Below the pieces are notes generated by a model. That model made no database searches and was not told where the DNA came from. It was given only the letters and a program-made list of their open reading frames with translations. This document shows positions 8,258 through 17,118 of a DNA stretch of 64,000 bases, piece after piece (within the stretch, counting starts at the first letter, position 1; each line of letters starts with the position of its first letter). The DNA lies in the NCBI RefSeq assembly GCF_012726295.1, contig NZ_JABAOB010000013.1, positions 62,001 to 126,000 on the forward strand, read 5' to 3'. This DNA comes from Chitinophaga sp. Ak27 (lineage in GTDB: Bacteria > Bacteroidota > Bacteroidia > Chitinophagales > Chitinophagaceae). Position numbers and translations under genes: made by a program.

Positions 8258-9928
8258 CTACCAGCTGCTGCTGGCTCCTCCCCCTCCCGAAGATCCTCCT
8301 CCCCAGCTGGAGGAAGACGAAGAAGAAGAAAAAGAAGATCCAGAAGAAGAACTACCAGAAGAGGAAGAAGATACCTTAGGAATAATAAACATATAATCGT
8401 GCTTAAATTTACAGGCCGCACAAGAAAACTGCTGTGATCCCATGCCTTGTGAAGAAGTAGTAGCCCGTTTCAATGTGACTGTTTTATCACAGCGAAAGGT
8501 GTAATGATGACAGGAAGGGCATTCTGAACAAGTAGAACGCATATTGGTATAATTTAATACCAGCTGCGTGCTACAGCTATCGCACCGCCATATATCATAA
8601 TCTACCGACTCCAGATGCTCTTCCACCACCTGTGCTTTATCCAGGTAATCATTGTCTTCTACGTCATTCAGCCTATGCATGGGATGGTTACAACTGGGAC
8701 ACTTGTAGCTCTCATTGCGCAAGCGATCCATCCGCTTTTTCAGTGCCCACACATATAATCCGAGCAATGGCAATGGGAATACATAGGCGGCCGGTCCTAC
8801 GTCACGTTTTACCATGGCCAGGCAGGCCCACTTTTCATGTCTGTCTTTTTCGTGGAGCACAGCGGCGCCACGCAGCAATAGTATGATGACTACACCGGAC
8901 ATAAACAAACACCAGGCGAGATAGAATATCACAAAGGTTTTGAGAAAGCCTACATCTGTGTGCCGGACGGAGGCCATATATCCAACGCCCACCAGGCCTA
9001 AACCGTATACCAGTATAAACCCCAAGGTACCTGGCCTCAACAGCTCATTGGGGGCATCTTTCAATCGCACCGGCGCCTGATCGTCTCCCTTTTTGATTTT
9101 TATTTTCCGGCTAAAGAAAACACGTATCATCACTAAAGACGCGATAAACCAGAAAATGAGGCCGGGGATAGAAGGTTCCCCGATATAGGAAGAGCTAATC
9201 GAAGATGTATTGCCAGCGAAATAGCTGGGCGGGGCTTCCACCAGTCCCGGATCTTCCGCCGCAGCGTTGTCGGCCACTACGCTGTCGGCTACCGCGGTTA
9301 AACCAGGATAACCGGCGTGAACCGGGTCTGCAACTGCTGCATCTGCCACCAAGAGTGAACTGTCCACCACGGAGGGCTCCGGCAGCTGATTATAGGCATA
9401 GTTGCCATTATTAAATAATGAAGCCACCGACAGGATGCCATCCCGGAAAGCAGCATCGTAGTCGTGCTCCTTGATGCGGGGAATCATGTACTCCTGCTGA
9501 ATGCGAAAACAGATAATATCTGGCATATCTGCTTCGATGCCGGTTCCCGTTTCAAACTCCAGTTTACGGGCGTCTTCTACCATCAGGATCAACAAACCGT
9601 TGTTCTTCTCCTTACTCCCAATCTTCCAATAGTTAAATAACTGGTGTACAAAATCGCGGGTATCATTGTTTCCTATGCTGTGCACCACTACTACGCCTAC
9701 CTGCACTTTCCCGGCCCGGTCGAGGATGCCTAGCTGCTCATTCAGCGAGCTGACGGCGGCATCTGACAACAGATGATCTGGATTACTGACATAACCACCA
9801 TCCATCTTCTTGGGATCTGGTATGTCTGCTACAGTAAATTTTTTTGTTGTACTTTGATCACATGACGCCAAAAATGCTAACAGTAACAACATTAACAGGC
9901 GTTTCAATGGAAACGGACAAACTTTCAT
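8258..9928 (-). CDS. TPM-domain lipoprotein with membrane helices, zinc ribbons and Ser/Gly-rich tail
   Basis: The protein (about 556 residues) begins with a lipoprotein signal ending LAFLASC. A TPM (YgcG-type) domain spans roughly residues 40-170, with VGVVVVHSIG, LLILMVEDARKLEFETGTGIE and FRDGILSV. A low-complexity linker and four hydrophobic helices follow. Then come paired-Cys zinc-ribbon-like motifs (CPSC, CDSC, CSECPSC, CAAC). The last 40 residues are almost only Ser, Gly and Trp. TPM domains act in the periplasm or in membrane-protein quality control, but no role is established for this architecture. The frame opens at 9949; I chose the ATG at 9926-9928, which puts the signal peptide at the start. 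Confidence 0.8.
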   Translation of the reverse strand: MKVCPFPLKRLLMLLLLAFLASCDQSTTKKFTVADIPDPKKMDGGYVSNPDHLLSDAAVSSLNEQLGILDRAGKVQVGVVVVHSIGNNDTRDFVHQLFNYWKIGSKEKNNGLLILMVEDARKLEFETGTGIEADMPDIICFRIQQEYMIPRIKEHDYDAAFRDGILSVASLFNNGNYAYNQLPEPSVVDSSLLVADAAVADPVHAGYPGLTAVADSVVADNAAAEDPGLVEAPPSYFAGNTSSISSSYIGEPSIPGLIFWFIASLVMIRVFFSRKIKIKKGDDQAPVRLKDAPNELLRPGTLGFILVYGLGLVGVGYMASVRHTDVGFLKTFVIFYLAWCLFMSGVVIILLLRGAAVLHEKDRHEKWACLAMVKRDVGPAAYVFPLPLLGLYVWALKKRMDRLRNESYKCPSCNHPMHRLNDVEDNDYLDKAQVVEEHLESVDYDIWRCDSCSTQLVLNYTNMRSTCSECPSCHHYTFRCDKTVTLKRATTSSQGMGSQQFSCAACKFKHDYMFIIPKVSSSSSGSSSSGSSFSSSSSSSSWGGGSSGGGGASSSW

Positions 9929-10001
9929 GGGGATAATTTCTGGCCCCAAGATATGTTTATTTAACTTTTTTTTAAAACAGAATAAGGTACTTTAATTGCC
10001 C

Positions 10002-10529
10002 ATGAAACCCTTGCTAAGCATATGGATACTGTTGTTATGCGGGATTGCCGGCCGTAGTTTTGCACAAACCAAAACGCCTGCCGACACGATAGTGAGGCCG
10101 CCGGTACAATTAAAAACCGTGCATATTGTGCGGTACAATTTTTTTAAGGATTCCCTGGCTTTCCGCGAGGAGTATGCAAAATCCCTTACGTTTCGGCGGC
10201 TCAAATGGTATGAGATATATGGAGGACTCAGTGTAAACATCAATAACCTGTACCGGGTAACACAGTTTAAGAAAAATAAAAAGAAAATAGCGTTCAAACA
10301 TATGCTCCTAAATAAGGAACAGGAGATGTTTGTAAACCGTGTTTACACACCTTCGCTGGTCAACAAGGTAACCCACCTGGATGGCGACAGCCTGAAATTG
10401 TTTATGCAGCATTACCAGCCCGACTATGCATTTATTAAAAATGTCTCGGATTATGACCTTTACCTGGCGATAAAAAAGGAATATGAAACATTTATGAAAA
10501 CCCGCGACAGCATCCCTGTTCAGCCGTAA
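10002..10529 (+). CDS. Secreted hypothetical protein
   Basis: The product (about 175 residues) has a signal peptide (MKPLLSIWILLLCGIAGRSFAQ) and a basic mid-region (RVTQFKKNKKK) with no catalytic motif that I can recognise. It resembles small periplasmic proteins often found in Bacteroidota, whose role is unknown. The ATG at 10002 directly precedes the signal peptide. It is divergent from the TPM lipoprotein gene, with about 70 nt between the two starts for both promoters. Confidence 0.7.
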   Translation: MKPLLSIWILLLCGIAGRSFAQTKTPADTIVRPPVQLKTVHIVRYNFFKDSLAFREEYAKSLTFRRLKWYEIYGGLSVNINNLYRVTQFKKNKKKIAFKHMLLNKEQEMFVNRVYTPSLVNKVTHLDGDSLKLFMQHYQPDYAFIKNVSDYDLYLAIKKEYETFMKTRDSIPVQP

Positions 10530-10715
10530 ATGAAAGCGGAGCGCTATTTCTTTAGCTTTCCGGGCGCCCAAAAAATACTATATTCCGGTATCGTTACGTT
10601 TTACTAATTACCGTTATAATTGGCTGTAATAGTATGCCTGTAACAAAGATTACATAAATTAGTGATCTCAAACCAGTTAATGTTGTCAGTTTTTAAGATG
10701 ATCAATACAGCTCAC

Positions 10716-11825
10716 ATGAAAAGGTTTTTCATATTGGCGGCCTTATTCGTCCCGGTAATGCTGAGTGCGCAAGCGAAGCTCAGTCAAACCGTTATCAACG
10801 ATTTTTCCGCGAGGGTAGCGGCACACTACCAGCTCCCGCATGATTCCATTACAGGATACATTGCAGAGCAGCTCACCCGCAGCGGCAATGCCGGACTGGA
10901 CATAGACTCCACCGTATTTGACCTGAAGAAAGACCCCGTGGCACTGGATGCTGCATTGAAATACCTGTACCAGTACAGCGATTGTAACCGGCAACGGTTT
11001 ATTGCCAACCTTCGTAGCATGAACCTGGAAACCAACAGTGTATTCCCATTGGCCACCTATACAGCCAATAAATATAAAAACGATACCAAAGCATTACTGG
11101 ACGATAAGAAAGACTTCCTGGCTACCTATACCGGCCCGGTAACCGGCAAGAAGCCACCGGCCAGCATTGCAGACGTAGCTGCGGCCAACCAGGCTGCCGC
11201 AGTGGCCGAATCTAATGCCAATGCCGCCTCGGAAAGCAATACTGCTGCTGCCGGCAATACCAATACCGGTACAGAAAATACTGCGAATCCCGCCACCCCG
11301 GCTACGGATACACGTAACTGGGAAGTACGTCCATTATTCCAGGTACGCACCCCCGAACAGCTGGTAGAAATGTATGGCGCCAATAACGTTACCCAACACG
11401 ACGCCATCAACCTGGCAGGTGATAAGGACGGAGAAGCCTACGTTATTTATCCGGATACGGACAATGAACTGGAAGTACAATTTGATGGTGAAAATGGAAA
11501 TATTGTCACTTTTTCCCATTATCCTTCCAAGTGGAAGTCGCCCTACGGTATTAAAGCCGGCGACCCGCTCGACAAACTGGCTAAGGTAAATGGCCGCCCA
11601 TTTAAGTTCAACGCCTTTGAGTGGACCAATGGCGGTACGGTATCCAGCTGGAACGGCGGCGCCCTGGAAGGCAAAAGCGTGATTGTGGTACTGAAAGCCA
11701 ACAATACCGGCGACCCTAAACAATATGACCAGGTTACAGGCGATAAAACACTACGTTCCGACCTCCCAGCCCTGAAAAAGCTGGACGTTGTTATCGAATC
11801 TATTGCGTTTAAAGCAGCAAATTAA
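10716..11825 (+). CDS. Secreted hypothetical protein with Ala/Asn-rich linker
   Basis: The product (about 369 residues) carries a signal peptide (MKRFFILAALFVPVMLSAQA). A helical N-terminal part of about 130 residues follows, then a linker of Ala, Asn and Thr at about 135-195. The C-terminal globular part (RNWEVRPLFQVRTPEQLVEMYG ... VVIESIAFKAAN) contains repeated acidic turns. I do not recognise the family. The upstream in-frame codons from 10662 precede the signal peptide and are probably not translated. Confidence 0.65.
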   Translation: MKRFFILAALFVPVMLSAQAKLSQTVINDFSARVAAHYQLPHDSITGYIAEQLTRSGNAGLDIDSTVFDLKKDPVALDAALKYLYQYSDCNRQRFIANLRSMNLETNSVFPLATYTANKYKNDTKALLDDKKDFLATYTGPVTGKKPPASIADVAAANQAAAVAESNANAASESNTAAAGNTNTGTENTANPATPATDTRNWEVRPLFQVRTPEQLVEMYGANNVTQHDAINLAGDKDGEAYVIYPDTDNELEVQFDGENGNIVTFSHYPSKWKSPYGIKAGDPLDKLAKVNGRPFKFNAFEWTNGGTVSSWNGGALEGKSVIVVLKANNTGDPKQYDQVTGDKTLRSDLPALKKLDVVIESIAFKAAN

Positions 11826-11862
11826 GCTTGCACTTTTCAATCCGGCTGATTATCTTGTTAGT

Positions 11863-12327
11863 ATGAAACAAGCTATATTTGCCGGCTGCCTCCTGATATT
11901 GGCACTGACCGGGATTTCCACTAACATGAATGCACAAACGAAGAAATATCCATCGCTGAACCATATGGCGTTATACGTGGTGGACCTGGATAAAAGCACA
12001 GCTTTTTACCGCGATATTATAGGACTGGAACCCATGGAGGAACCGTTTAAAGATGGCAGGCACAGCTGGTTTAAAGTTGGCGCGCATAGCCAGGTACATA
12101 TTATTTCCGGCGCCGCCGGCGCCACTACCCATGACAAAAACACCCATCTCTGTTTCAGCGTCCCTTCTATGAAGGAGTTCCTGGCCGTATTACAGGCGCA
12201 TCATGTTGCCTGGGAGGACTGGCCAGGCAAGGCCGGCGCAGTAAATAAGCGGGTAGATGGCGTGCAGCAGATATACCTCCGTGATCCGGATGGCTACTGG
12301 CTGGAAATCAACGACGATAAATACTAA
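11863..12327 (+). CDS. Secreted VOC (glyoxalase-like) family protein
   Basis: The product (about 154 residues) has an N-terminal signal peptide (MKQAIFAGCLLILALTG) followed by a single vicinal-oxygen-chelate domain. The metal-site blocks are visible: LNHMALYVVDLDKSTAFYRDIIGLE with the first His, KNTHLCFSV with the second, and YLRDPDGYWLEIND with the Glu. Family members act as glyoxalases, dioxygenases or resistance proteins, and the substrate is not evident. A periplasmic location is unusual for this family but is seen in Bacteroidota. It starts 37 nt after the preceding gene and is followed by a terminator. Confidence 0.8.
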   Translation: MKQAIFAGCLLILALTGISTNMNAQTKKYPSLNHMALYVVDLDKSTAFYRDIIGLEPMEEPFKDGRHSWFKVGAHSQVHIISGAAGATTHDKNTHLCFSVPSMKEFLAVLQAHHVAWEDWPGKAGAVNKRVDGVQQIYLRDPDGYWLEINDDKY

Positions 12328-12357
12328 CTATATTTCAGCTGGGTAGCCAGTATTGAC

Positions 12358-12392
12358 ACGGCATTGGCGGAACGATCCACCAATGCCGTTTT
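12358..12392 (+). terminator. Probable Rho-independent terminator after the VOC gene
   Basis: ACGGCATTGG (12358-12367) pairs perfectly with CCAATGCCGT (12380-12389) across a 12-nt loop and runs into a short T tract. Its position 30 nt past the stop codon fits a terminator. Confidence 0.75.
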
Positions 12393-12485
12393 CGTTATAG
12401 ACAGGACCTATGTGATAAAGTTAATGCCGGAATCCCCCGTTTTTTCCTTAAATTCCATAACGAGCGTCACTCATACCCAAACATT

Positions 12486-13124
12486 ATGTCATTATTACTG
12501 AATGTTCCTCCAGCAGAGAAAGCATATGCCATTTCATTGGGCGTCCTTTGGGATCAGGTAGCCCAAACCTGCTATTTGCCGGAAGGGCAATATGACCGGT
12601 TAACAGCAGTAGAACAGTGGATTCCGGAGAAATATCCAGCGATCATCCTGCCCAGCGAGATTACCACGGTACATGGAGTGGCGGCTTGTCCTAAATGTCA
12701 GCGCGATAACCCCGTGATAGCCCTTGCCGGCAATTATTTCTTCGAAAAGGATGTAAATGACCGGGATGAAGCGGTGTGGCTGGCGCAGGATTTTTTCACG
12801 CTCTTCCAACAGGTATCAGCGCTTTCTGATAATTTACGGGTATTCCTGGAAGAGCATTATCCACATTTTAAGCAAAGCTGGTCCGACACGGCAGAGGGGC
12901 ACTTCTGGTACAACCACTGCGAACACTGCCAGCACATACAAGACGACTGGTACCTGTTTGAAGAGGCCGGCAGCACTTTCCACCCGGTGGAAAAAGAAGC
13001 TGCTGGTAAACTGCGATTGCGGCATTTCACCTTCAAATATGCCCCCATCATAGACGCCGTGTATTCCTTGGGCGATCAGCTAAGATTGATCAATGAATTT
13101 GCAGAGCGCACGTCTGTTGCTTAA
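12486..13124 (+). CDS. Hypothetical protein with DUF5710-like N-terminus and Cys-pair motifs
   Basis: The 212-residue protein starts with LNVPPAEKAYAISLGVLWDQVAQTCYLPEG, which matches the short DUF5710 module known from primases and other DNA-associated proteins. Downstream are CPKCQ and CEHCQ pairs, which could hold a zinc ion. No signal peptide is present, so it is probably cytosolic. The function is unknown. Its stop lies 3 nt from the stop of the convergent lipoprotein gene. Confidence 0.7.
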   Translation: MSLLLNVPPAEKAYAISLGVLWDQVAQTCYLPEGQYDRLTAVEQWIPEKYPAIILPSEITTVHGVAACPKCQRDNPVIALAGNYFFEKDVNDRDEAVWLAQDFFTLFQQVSALSDNLRVFLEEHYPHFKQSWSDTAEGHFWYNHCEHCQHIQDDWYLFEEAGSTFHPVEKEAAGKLRLRHFTFKYAPIIDAVYSLGDQLRLINEFAERTSVA

Positions 13125-13127
13125 TGA

Positions 13128-13862
13128 TTATTCAAACAGCGAATACGGTCTTTCAACATCGAAAAAAACGCGCTTCAGTACCTGCTGCGTCCCATCGGTA
13201 AATGTAATCGGGAATATGCCCGATAAGCGAGAATCTTCCGTTTCTTCCTCTACAGTATATTGCAATAACTGGGGATCGGTATCTATCATACGTCGTATGG
13301 TAGTATCCTTAGTATTGGCTACATAGTACCATACCGCAGCGTCTATTTCCTGTTTACCGGTATCGCTGAGGTCTTTATGCCGGTAGATAGCCGCCAGTGC
13401 GGGCTTCCTGCTCTTCAGTAAAGTTACCTTACCGGGATGCAGTAAACGATAGTCGACTACAAACTCCCTTGGAAGCGGATTTTCCGGATCGCCCGCAGGT
13501 TCATACACGTCCATATTCCACTGCACCAGCACCTGGTCGCCGTTATTTAGTTCCGGGGGATTGTTGGTATTAAAGATCAGAAAAGCGGTATCGCGGTTCC
13601 GGGCGCAAACGAACAGGCCATCGTCCCCGTTTTCGTTATAGTTGATAAAAGACAGGGTGTCGATATAGGTCTTTCCTTTGACGAGCGTGTCCCCATTTCT
13701 CAGGTTACTCAGGAATACAAACCGGGTAGTATCTGTTACAGGAGTTGTTACGATGGTGCTATCAGATTTTTTTCCCGGCGCCTCATTCGGGCTGGAAGCA
13801 TTTTTGGGGTTATCGCAGGCTGCTGTCATCAGCAAACAGGCAACAAGGTGAATCGGTTTCAT
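13128..13862 (-). CDS. Hypothetical lipoprotein
   Basis: The product (about 244 residues) begins MKPIHLVACLLMTAACDNPK, with a lipobox ending in Cys about 16 residues in, so it should be lipid-anchored. The rest is polar with no motif that I recognise. The frame is open to 13874 but the signal begins at the ATG at 13860-13862. The TPR gene lies about 30 nt upstream on the same strand, so the two probably form a transcript. Confidence 0.65.
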   Translation of the reverse strand: MKPIHLVACLLMTAACDNPKNASSPNEAPGKKSDSTIVTTPVTDTTRFVFLSNLRNGDTLVKGKTYIDTLSFINYNENGDDGLFVCARNRDTAFLIFNTNNPPELNNGDQVLVQWNMDVYEPAGDPENPLPREFVVDYRLLHPGKVTLLKSRKPALAAIYRHKDLSDTGKQEIDAAVWYYVANTKDTTIRRMIDTDPQLLQYTVEEETEDSRLSGIFPITFTDGTQQVLKRVFFDVERPYSLFE

Positions 13863-13895
13863 GTTGGATGTCATTTTGATGTATAAGACAGGCGA

Positions 13896-14750
13896 CTACA
13901 ATTCCACGCGTCCTTTCAGAAAGTCGAAATACCGGTTATCTTCTTCCGCAAATATTTCAGGGCCTTCCAGCATATATGCTCTCAGTAAATGTTCTACTGC
14001 CTTTTCTTCCTGTTTGATTTCGTACAGGCATTCACCCAGGCGCAGGTGTACAAATCCTACGGCCTGTGCATCGGGGCCGTTTAATGCCTCATAAAACTGG
14101 TACGCTGCGGCCGCATAATCGGCTTTAAAGAAATACATGTCGCCAATGCTGGCATATAACCAGGTACTGGCTTCCCACTCATGCCGCGGAGCTGGCAACA
14201 GTTGCAACGCAGCGGTGAACTTCGCGATGGCGGCATCGTATTGTTCTTCATCTGCCAGTTCATTACCTTCTTCCGATAATACCTCTACTTGTCGATAAAT
14301 TGCTTCGGGGAGTTCTTCTTTCACCACGGAACTGACGCCCTCAAATACATGCAGGTATTTTTCATCCTCACCTTCAAACACCCGTCCTGCGGAGGCTTGC
14401 ATAGCAGTAGCGAAGTATCCGGTGGCTTCTGTTATCATTCCATTCTCAAACAACGCTTTTCCCAGCATAAAAGTTCTCTCCCCTTCGTCGTCACGGTCAC
14501 GGTCGCAGTGTTGTAAGGTTTTGGCCCATTTCAGCATATTGGGGTAATCCCTTAGCGCGAAATACGTATCGGCTATGCTAAAGGCAATATCATAACTTTC
14601 TTCGTAGCTCTCCCGGGGCCAGGGTAATACATTCCAGGCTTCTTCCAGTTTCAGTGCGTAGCGGGCGGGATCCTGCTGCTCATAAAGCTTTTCTGCTTCC
14701 TGCCACATGGTTTCCAGTGCCGCAATAATTTTCTGATCCTGTAATTGCAT
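13896..14750 (-). CDS. Tetratricopeptide repeat protein
   Basis: The 284-residue protein is almost wholly helical, with degenerate TPR units such as LYEQQDPARYALKLEEAWNVLP, AFSIADTYFALRDYPNMLKWAKTL, DEEQYDAAIAKFTAALQLLP and ASIGDMYFFKADYAAAAYQFYEAL. Such repeats mediate protein-protein contacts. No signal peptide is present. The partner is unknown; it is followed by the lipoprotein gene on the same strand. Confidence 0.8.
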   Translation of the reverse strand: MQLQDQKIIAALETMWQEAEKLYEQQDPARYALKLEEAWNVLPWPRESYEESYDIAFSIADTYFALRDYPNMLKWAKTLQHCDRDRDDEGERTFMLGKALFENGMITEATGYFATAMQASAGRVFEGEDEKYLHVFEGVSSVVKEELPEAIYRQVEVLSEEGNELADEEQYDAAIAKFTAALQLLPAPRHEWEASTWLYASIGDMYFFKADYAAAAYQFYEALNGPDAQAVGFVHLRLGECLYEIKQEEKAVEHLLRAYMLEGPEIFAEEDNRYFDFLKGRVEL

Positions 14751-14989
14751 ATCTCGGTATTAAAAGTCAATGTACAGTGGATGCCTGCACATTGGCAAAA
14801 ATAGGACGGATTATTCAAAGGAACGGGATTCCTGTTGCAATTTTTGTCCCTTATATTCCATGTAGGTGATGGATATTGCTTTGCGGTAATAGAAATCCAG
14901 GATTTTAACTTATTACCTGTCACTACATATATTAATAATAGATGGTTTTGCGATAAAAATTTTACATTCAACATCCATTTGTTACTCAT

Positions 14990-16021
14990 ATGAAATATAC
15001 CACACTCGGCAACACCGGCCTGGTTGTATCCAGGCTTTCTTTTGGCGCTATGACCTTTGGCAGCGACCCTTCTATTCCCAGTGTATATAAAGTATCGCTG
15101 GATGATGCCCGGAAAATGATAGACACGTCATTGGCGGCAGGCATTAACTTTTTTGACACAGCAGATGGCTATGCCGGAGGACAATCGGAAGAAATGCTGG
15201 GCAGGCTGCTGGCCGATCGCCGGCAGGAAGCTGTTATTGCCACCAAAGTAGGCTTTCGCAATGGTACACCTATTACCCAATCCGGCCTTTCCCGGCGGCA
15301 TATCCTGTATTCCTGCGAACAAAGCCTGAAGCGCCTGGGCACCGATTATATTGACCTCTATATCGTACACCGGGAAGACCCGGTTACCCCGCTGGAAGAA
15401 ACATTGGAAACATTGGACTCCCTGGTAAAAAGCGGTAAAGTAAGGTATATCGGTTTTTCTAATTGGTCGGTATGGAAATCGGCCATCGCATGGCAGATGC
15501 AGCGCGATAACGGATGGGCTACCTTCTGCAACGGGCAAATGAATTATACCCTCGTGGGCCGCGATGCTGAACATGACATTACTCCTTTTATGTTGCATGC
15601 CGGAATCGGTATGACCGTATGGGGCCCGTTGGCCGGCGGTTTCCTCAGTGGTAAATATACCCGGGAAAACCTGAAGGATGAGAATAACCGGTTGTCAGGT
15701 TTCGATTTGCTGCCGTTTGATAAAGAAAAAGGATTTGTACTACTGGATCGGCTAAAAGAAATAGCCGCAACGCATAATGCTACTCCCGCTCAAATATCGC
15801 TGTCATGGCTGCTCACCAAGCGGGTAGTATCCAGCGTAATTATTGGCGCGAGCAAACTACACCAACTGGAAGACAATCTGAAAGCTGCGACTATTAACCT
15901 AACGGCAGCTGAAATAGAAATGTTAAACAACCTTTCCCAACCTACGCCTATGTATCCGCAGTGGTTTAACCAGCAACTGGCTGATCCTGCGCACAAGGCC
16001 GCCGGACTGGTAGGCGCTTAA
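14990..16021 (+). CDS. Aldo/keto reductase, voltage-gated channel beta-subunit-like group
   Basis: The 343-residue protein is a second aldo/keto reductase, longer than the first. The tetrad residues are seen in FFDTADGYAGG (Asp, Tyr), VIATKVG (Lys) and LYIVHRED (His). The C-terminal VVSSVIIGASKLHQLEDNL block matches the NADP-binding end of the AKR6/AKR14-like group. It is cytosolic and stands alone, ending at a strong terminator. The substrate is not predictable. Confidence 0.9.
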   Translation: MKYTTLGNTGLVVSRLSFGAMTFGSDPSIPSVYKVSLDDARKMIDTSLAAGINFFDTADGYAGGQSEEMLGRLLADRRQEAVIATKVGFRNGTPITQSGLSRRHILYSCEQSLKRLGTDYIDLYIVHREDPVTPLEETLETLDSLVKSGKVRYIGFSNWSVWKSAIAWQMQRDNGWATFCNGQMNYTLVGRDAEHDITPFMLHAGIGMTVWGPLAGGFLSGKYTRENLKDENNRLSGFDLLPFDKEKGFVLLDRLKEIAATHNATPAQISLSWLLTKRVVSSVIIGASKLHQLEDNLKAATINLTAAEIEMLNNLSQPTPMYPQWFNQQLADPAHKAAGLVGA

Positions 16022-16027
16022 TTCCAA

Positions 16028-16058
16028 CAGGCGGAGTGCAGGCGCTCCGCCTGTTTTT
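16028..16058 (+). terminator. Rho-independent terminator after the aldo/keto reductase
   Basis: CAGGCGGAG (16028-16036) pairs perfectly with CTCCGCCTG (16045-16053) across an 8-nt loop and is followed by a run of T. Confidence 0.9.
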
Positions 16059-17118
16059 TATCTACCGGTATCAAAATCAACGTCTATGACCTTTTCGACA
16101 CCTATCGGGTGCGATTTATCTTCCGTGAAAAAGCATTATCGACAATCAACTCTCTCATTGGTTTGGTACAAGACGGGCGGTGTTTACCCTCAGTTATCAA
16201 CTTGGTAAAGCAGCAGGCAAGTCGCCTAAAAGCGCTAAAAATCAAGGAGAAGGGCGTGTCAACATGTGATGCATAGTCCATTTCAAAAAACGCTGCATAC
16301 ATTTTTTTTGAAAGGCTAGAAAAGTTTAACTTTTTTATTATTTTTGTTGCAGAGCACTAACATCTGTGTGACGTTGAAAAAAGAAAACCGAGCGAGCGAC
16401 CAATATTCATTTTATCTGCATACTTTTTTGCTATAATGAGAAACAACGTTACAACGAGCTAAAACCAAAATGTAGAATTAAAAAACGATAGATTTTTACT
16501 TAACAACAAACATCTGAACTGATAGCCCAAACCTATACCTGATAGGCCTGCGCATCATTTACGTATCAAAACAAAAATAGGCGCTGTTAACTATAAAGCT
16601 CTTTGCTTTATACTGGTATATTTTTGTGTTTAAGATGGGAATTTAAAGATCAAAATCTGAACTAAGGGCGGTAAAAGCAACCCTTTTACGCCAGGTATTT
16701 TGCTATGGATGAACGCTTAAAATCTGTATTCAAACTGGTAGCCATATAGGTATGCAGCCCTATGGCAGGAATTTTTTTATGTACTGAAATTTCAATCCGG
16801 CATCCGGCATAGCTGCTGTAAGCGCGCAAAGCCTTACAGGCAGGGCATTCTATACTTCCAGGTCAATACGGAGGTTTGTGCTCACCGCCATAAAGAAATA
16901 ATTTCTTTATGGTGATGGACTTTCTATGACCATTAATGTATGGATTCCTTACTAAAACTATATGCGCCAAACACGGCAAATAGTTAAGGGACTTTCTATG
17001 CCCGGTAAATAAGACCACTATCAACATGACATGCAAAGGGCTACGGTCTTAATGGCTAACTGTTGCCTGCATATAGCAACAATTATCTTTTTATCTCTAA
17101 CATCTAAATCTGAACTTC
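16059..17118. other. 1.06 kb leader region upstream of SusC, no gene seen
   Basis: No convincing coding sequence lies here. The region contains a perfect inverted repeat at 16888-16912 (12-bp arms, 1-nt centre) and a 7-bp hairpin at 16816-16839. Such a long leader could carry SusCD regulatory sites or a small RNA. No sigma or anti-sigma gene precedes the SusC gene. Confidence 0.5.
16888..16912. repeat. Perfect inverted repeat in the SusC leader
   Basis: CCATAAAGAAAT (16888-16899) and ATTTCTTTATGG (16901-16912) are perfect reverse complements around one A. It lies about 205 nt upstream of the SusC start. It could be an operator or an RNA hairpin; no T-run follows on the plus strand. Confidence 0.7.
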
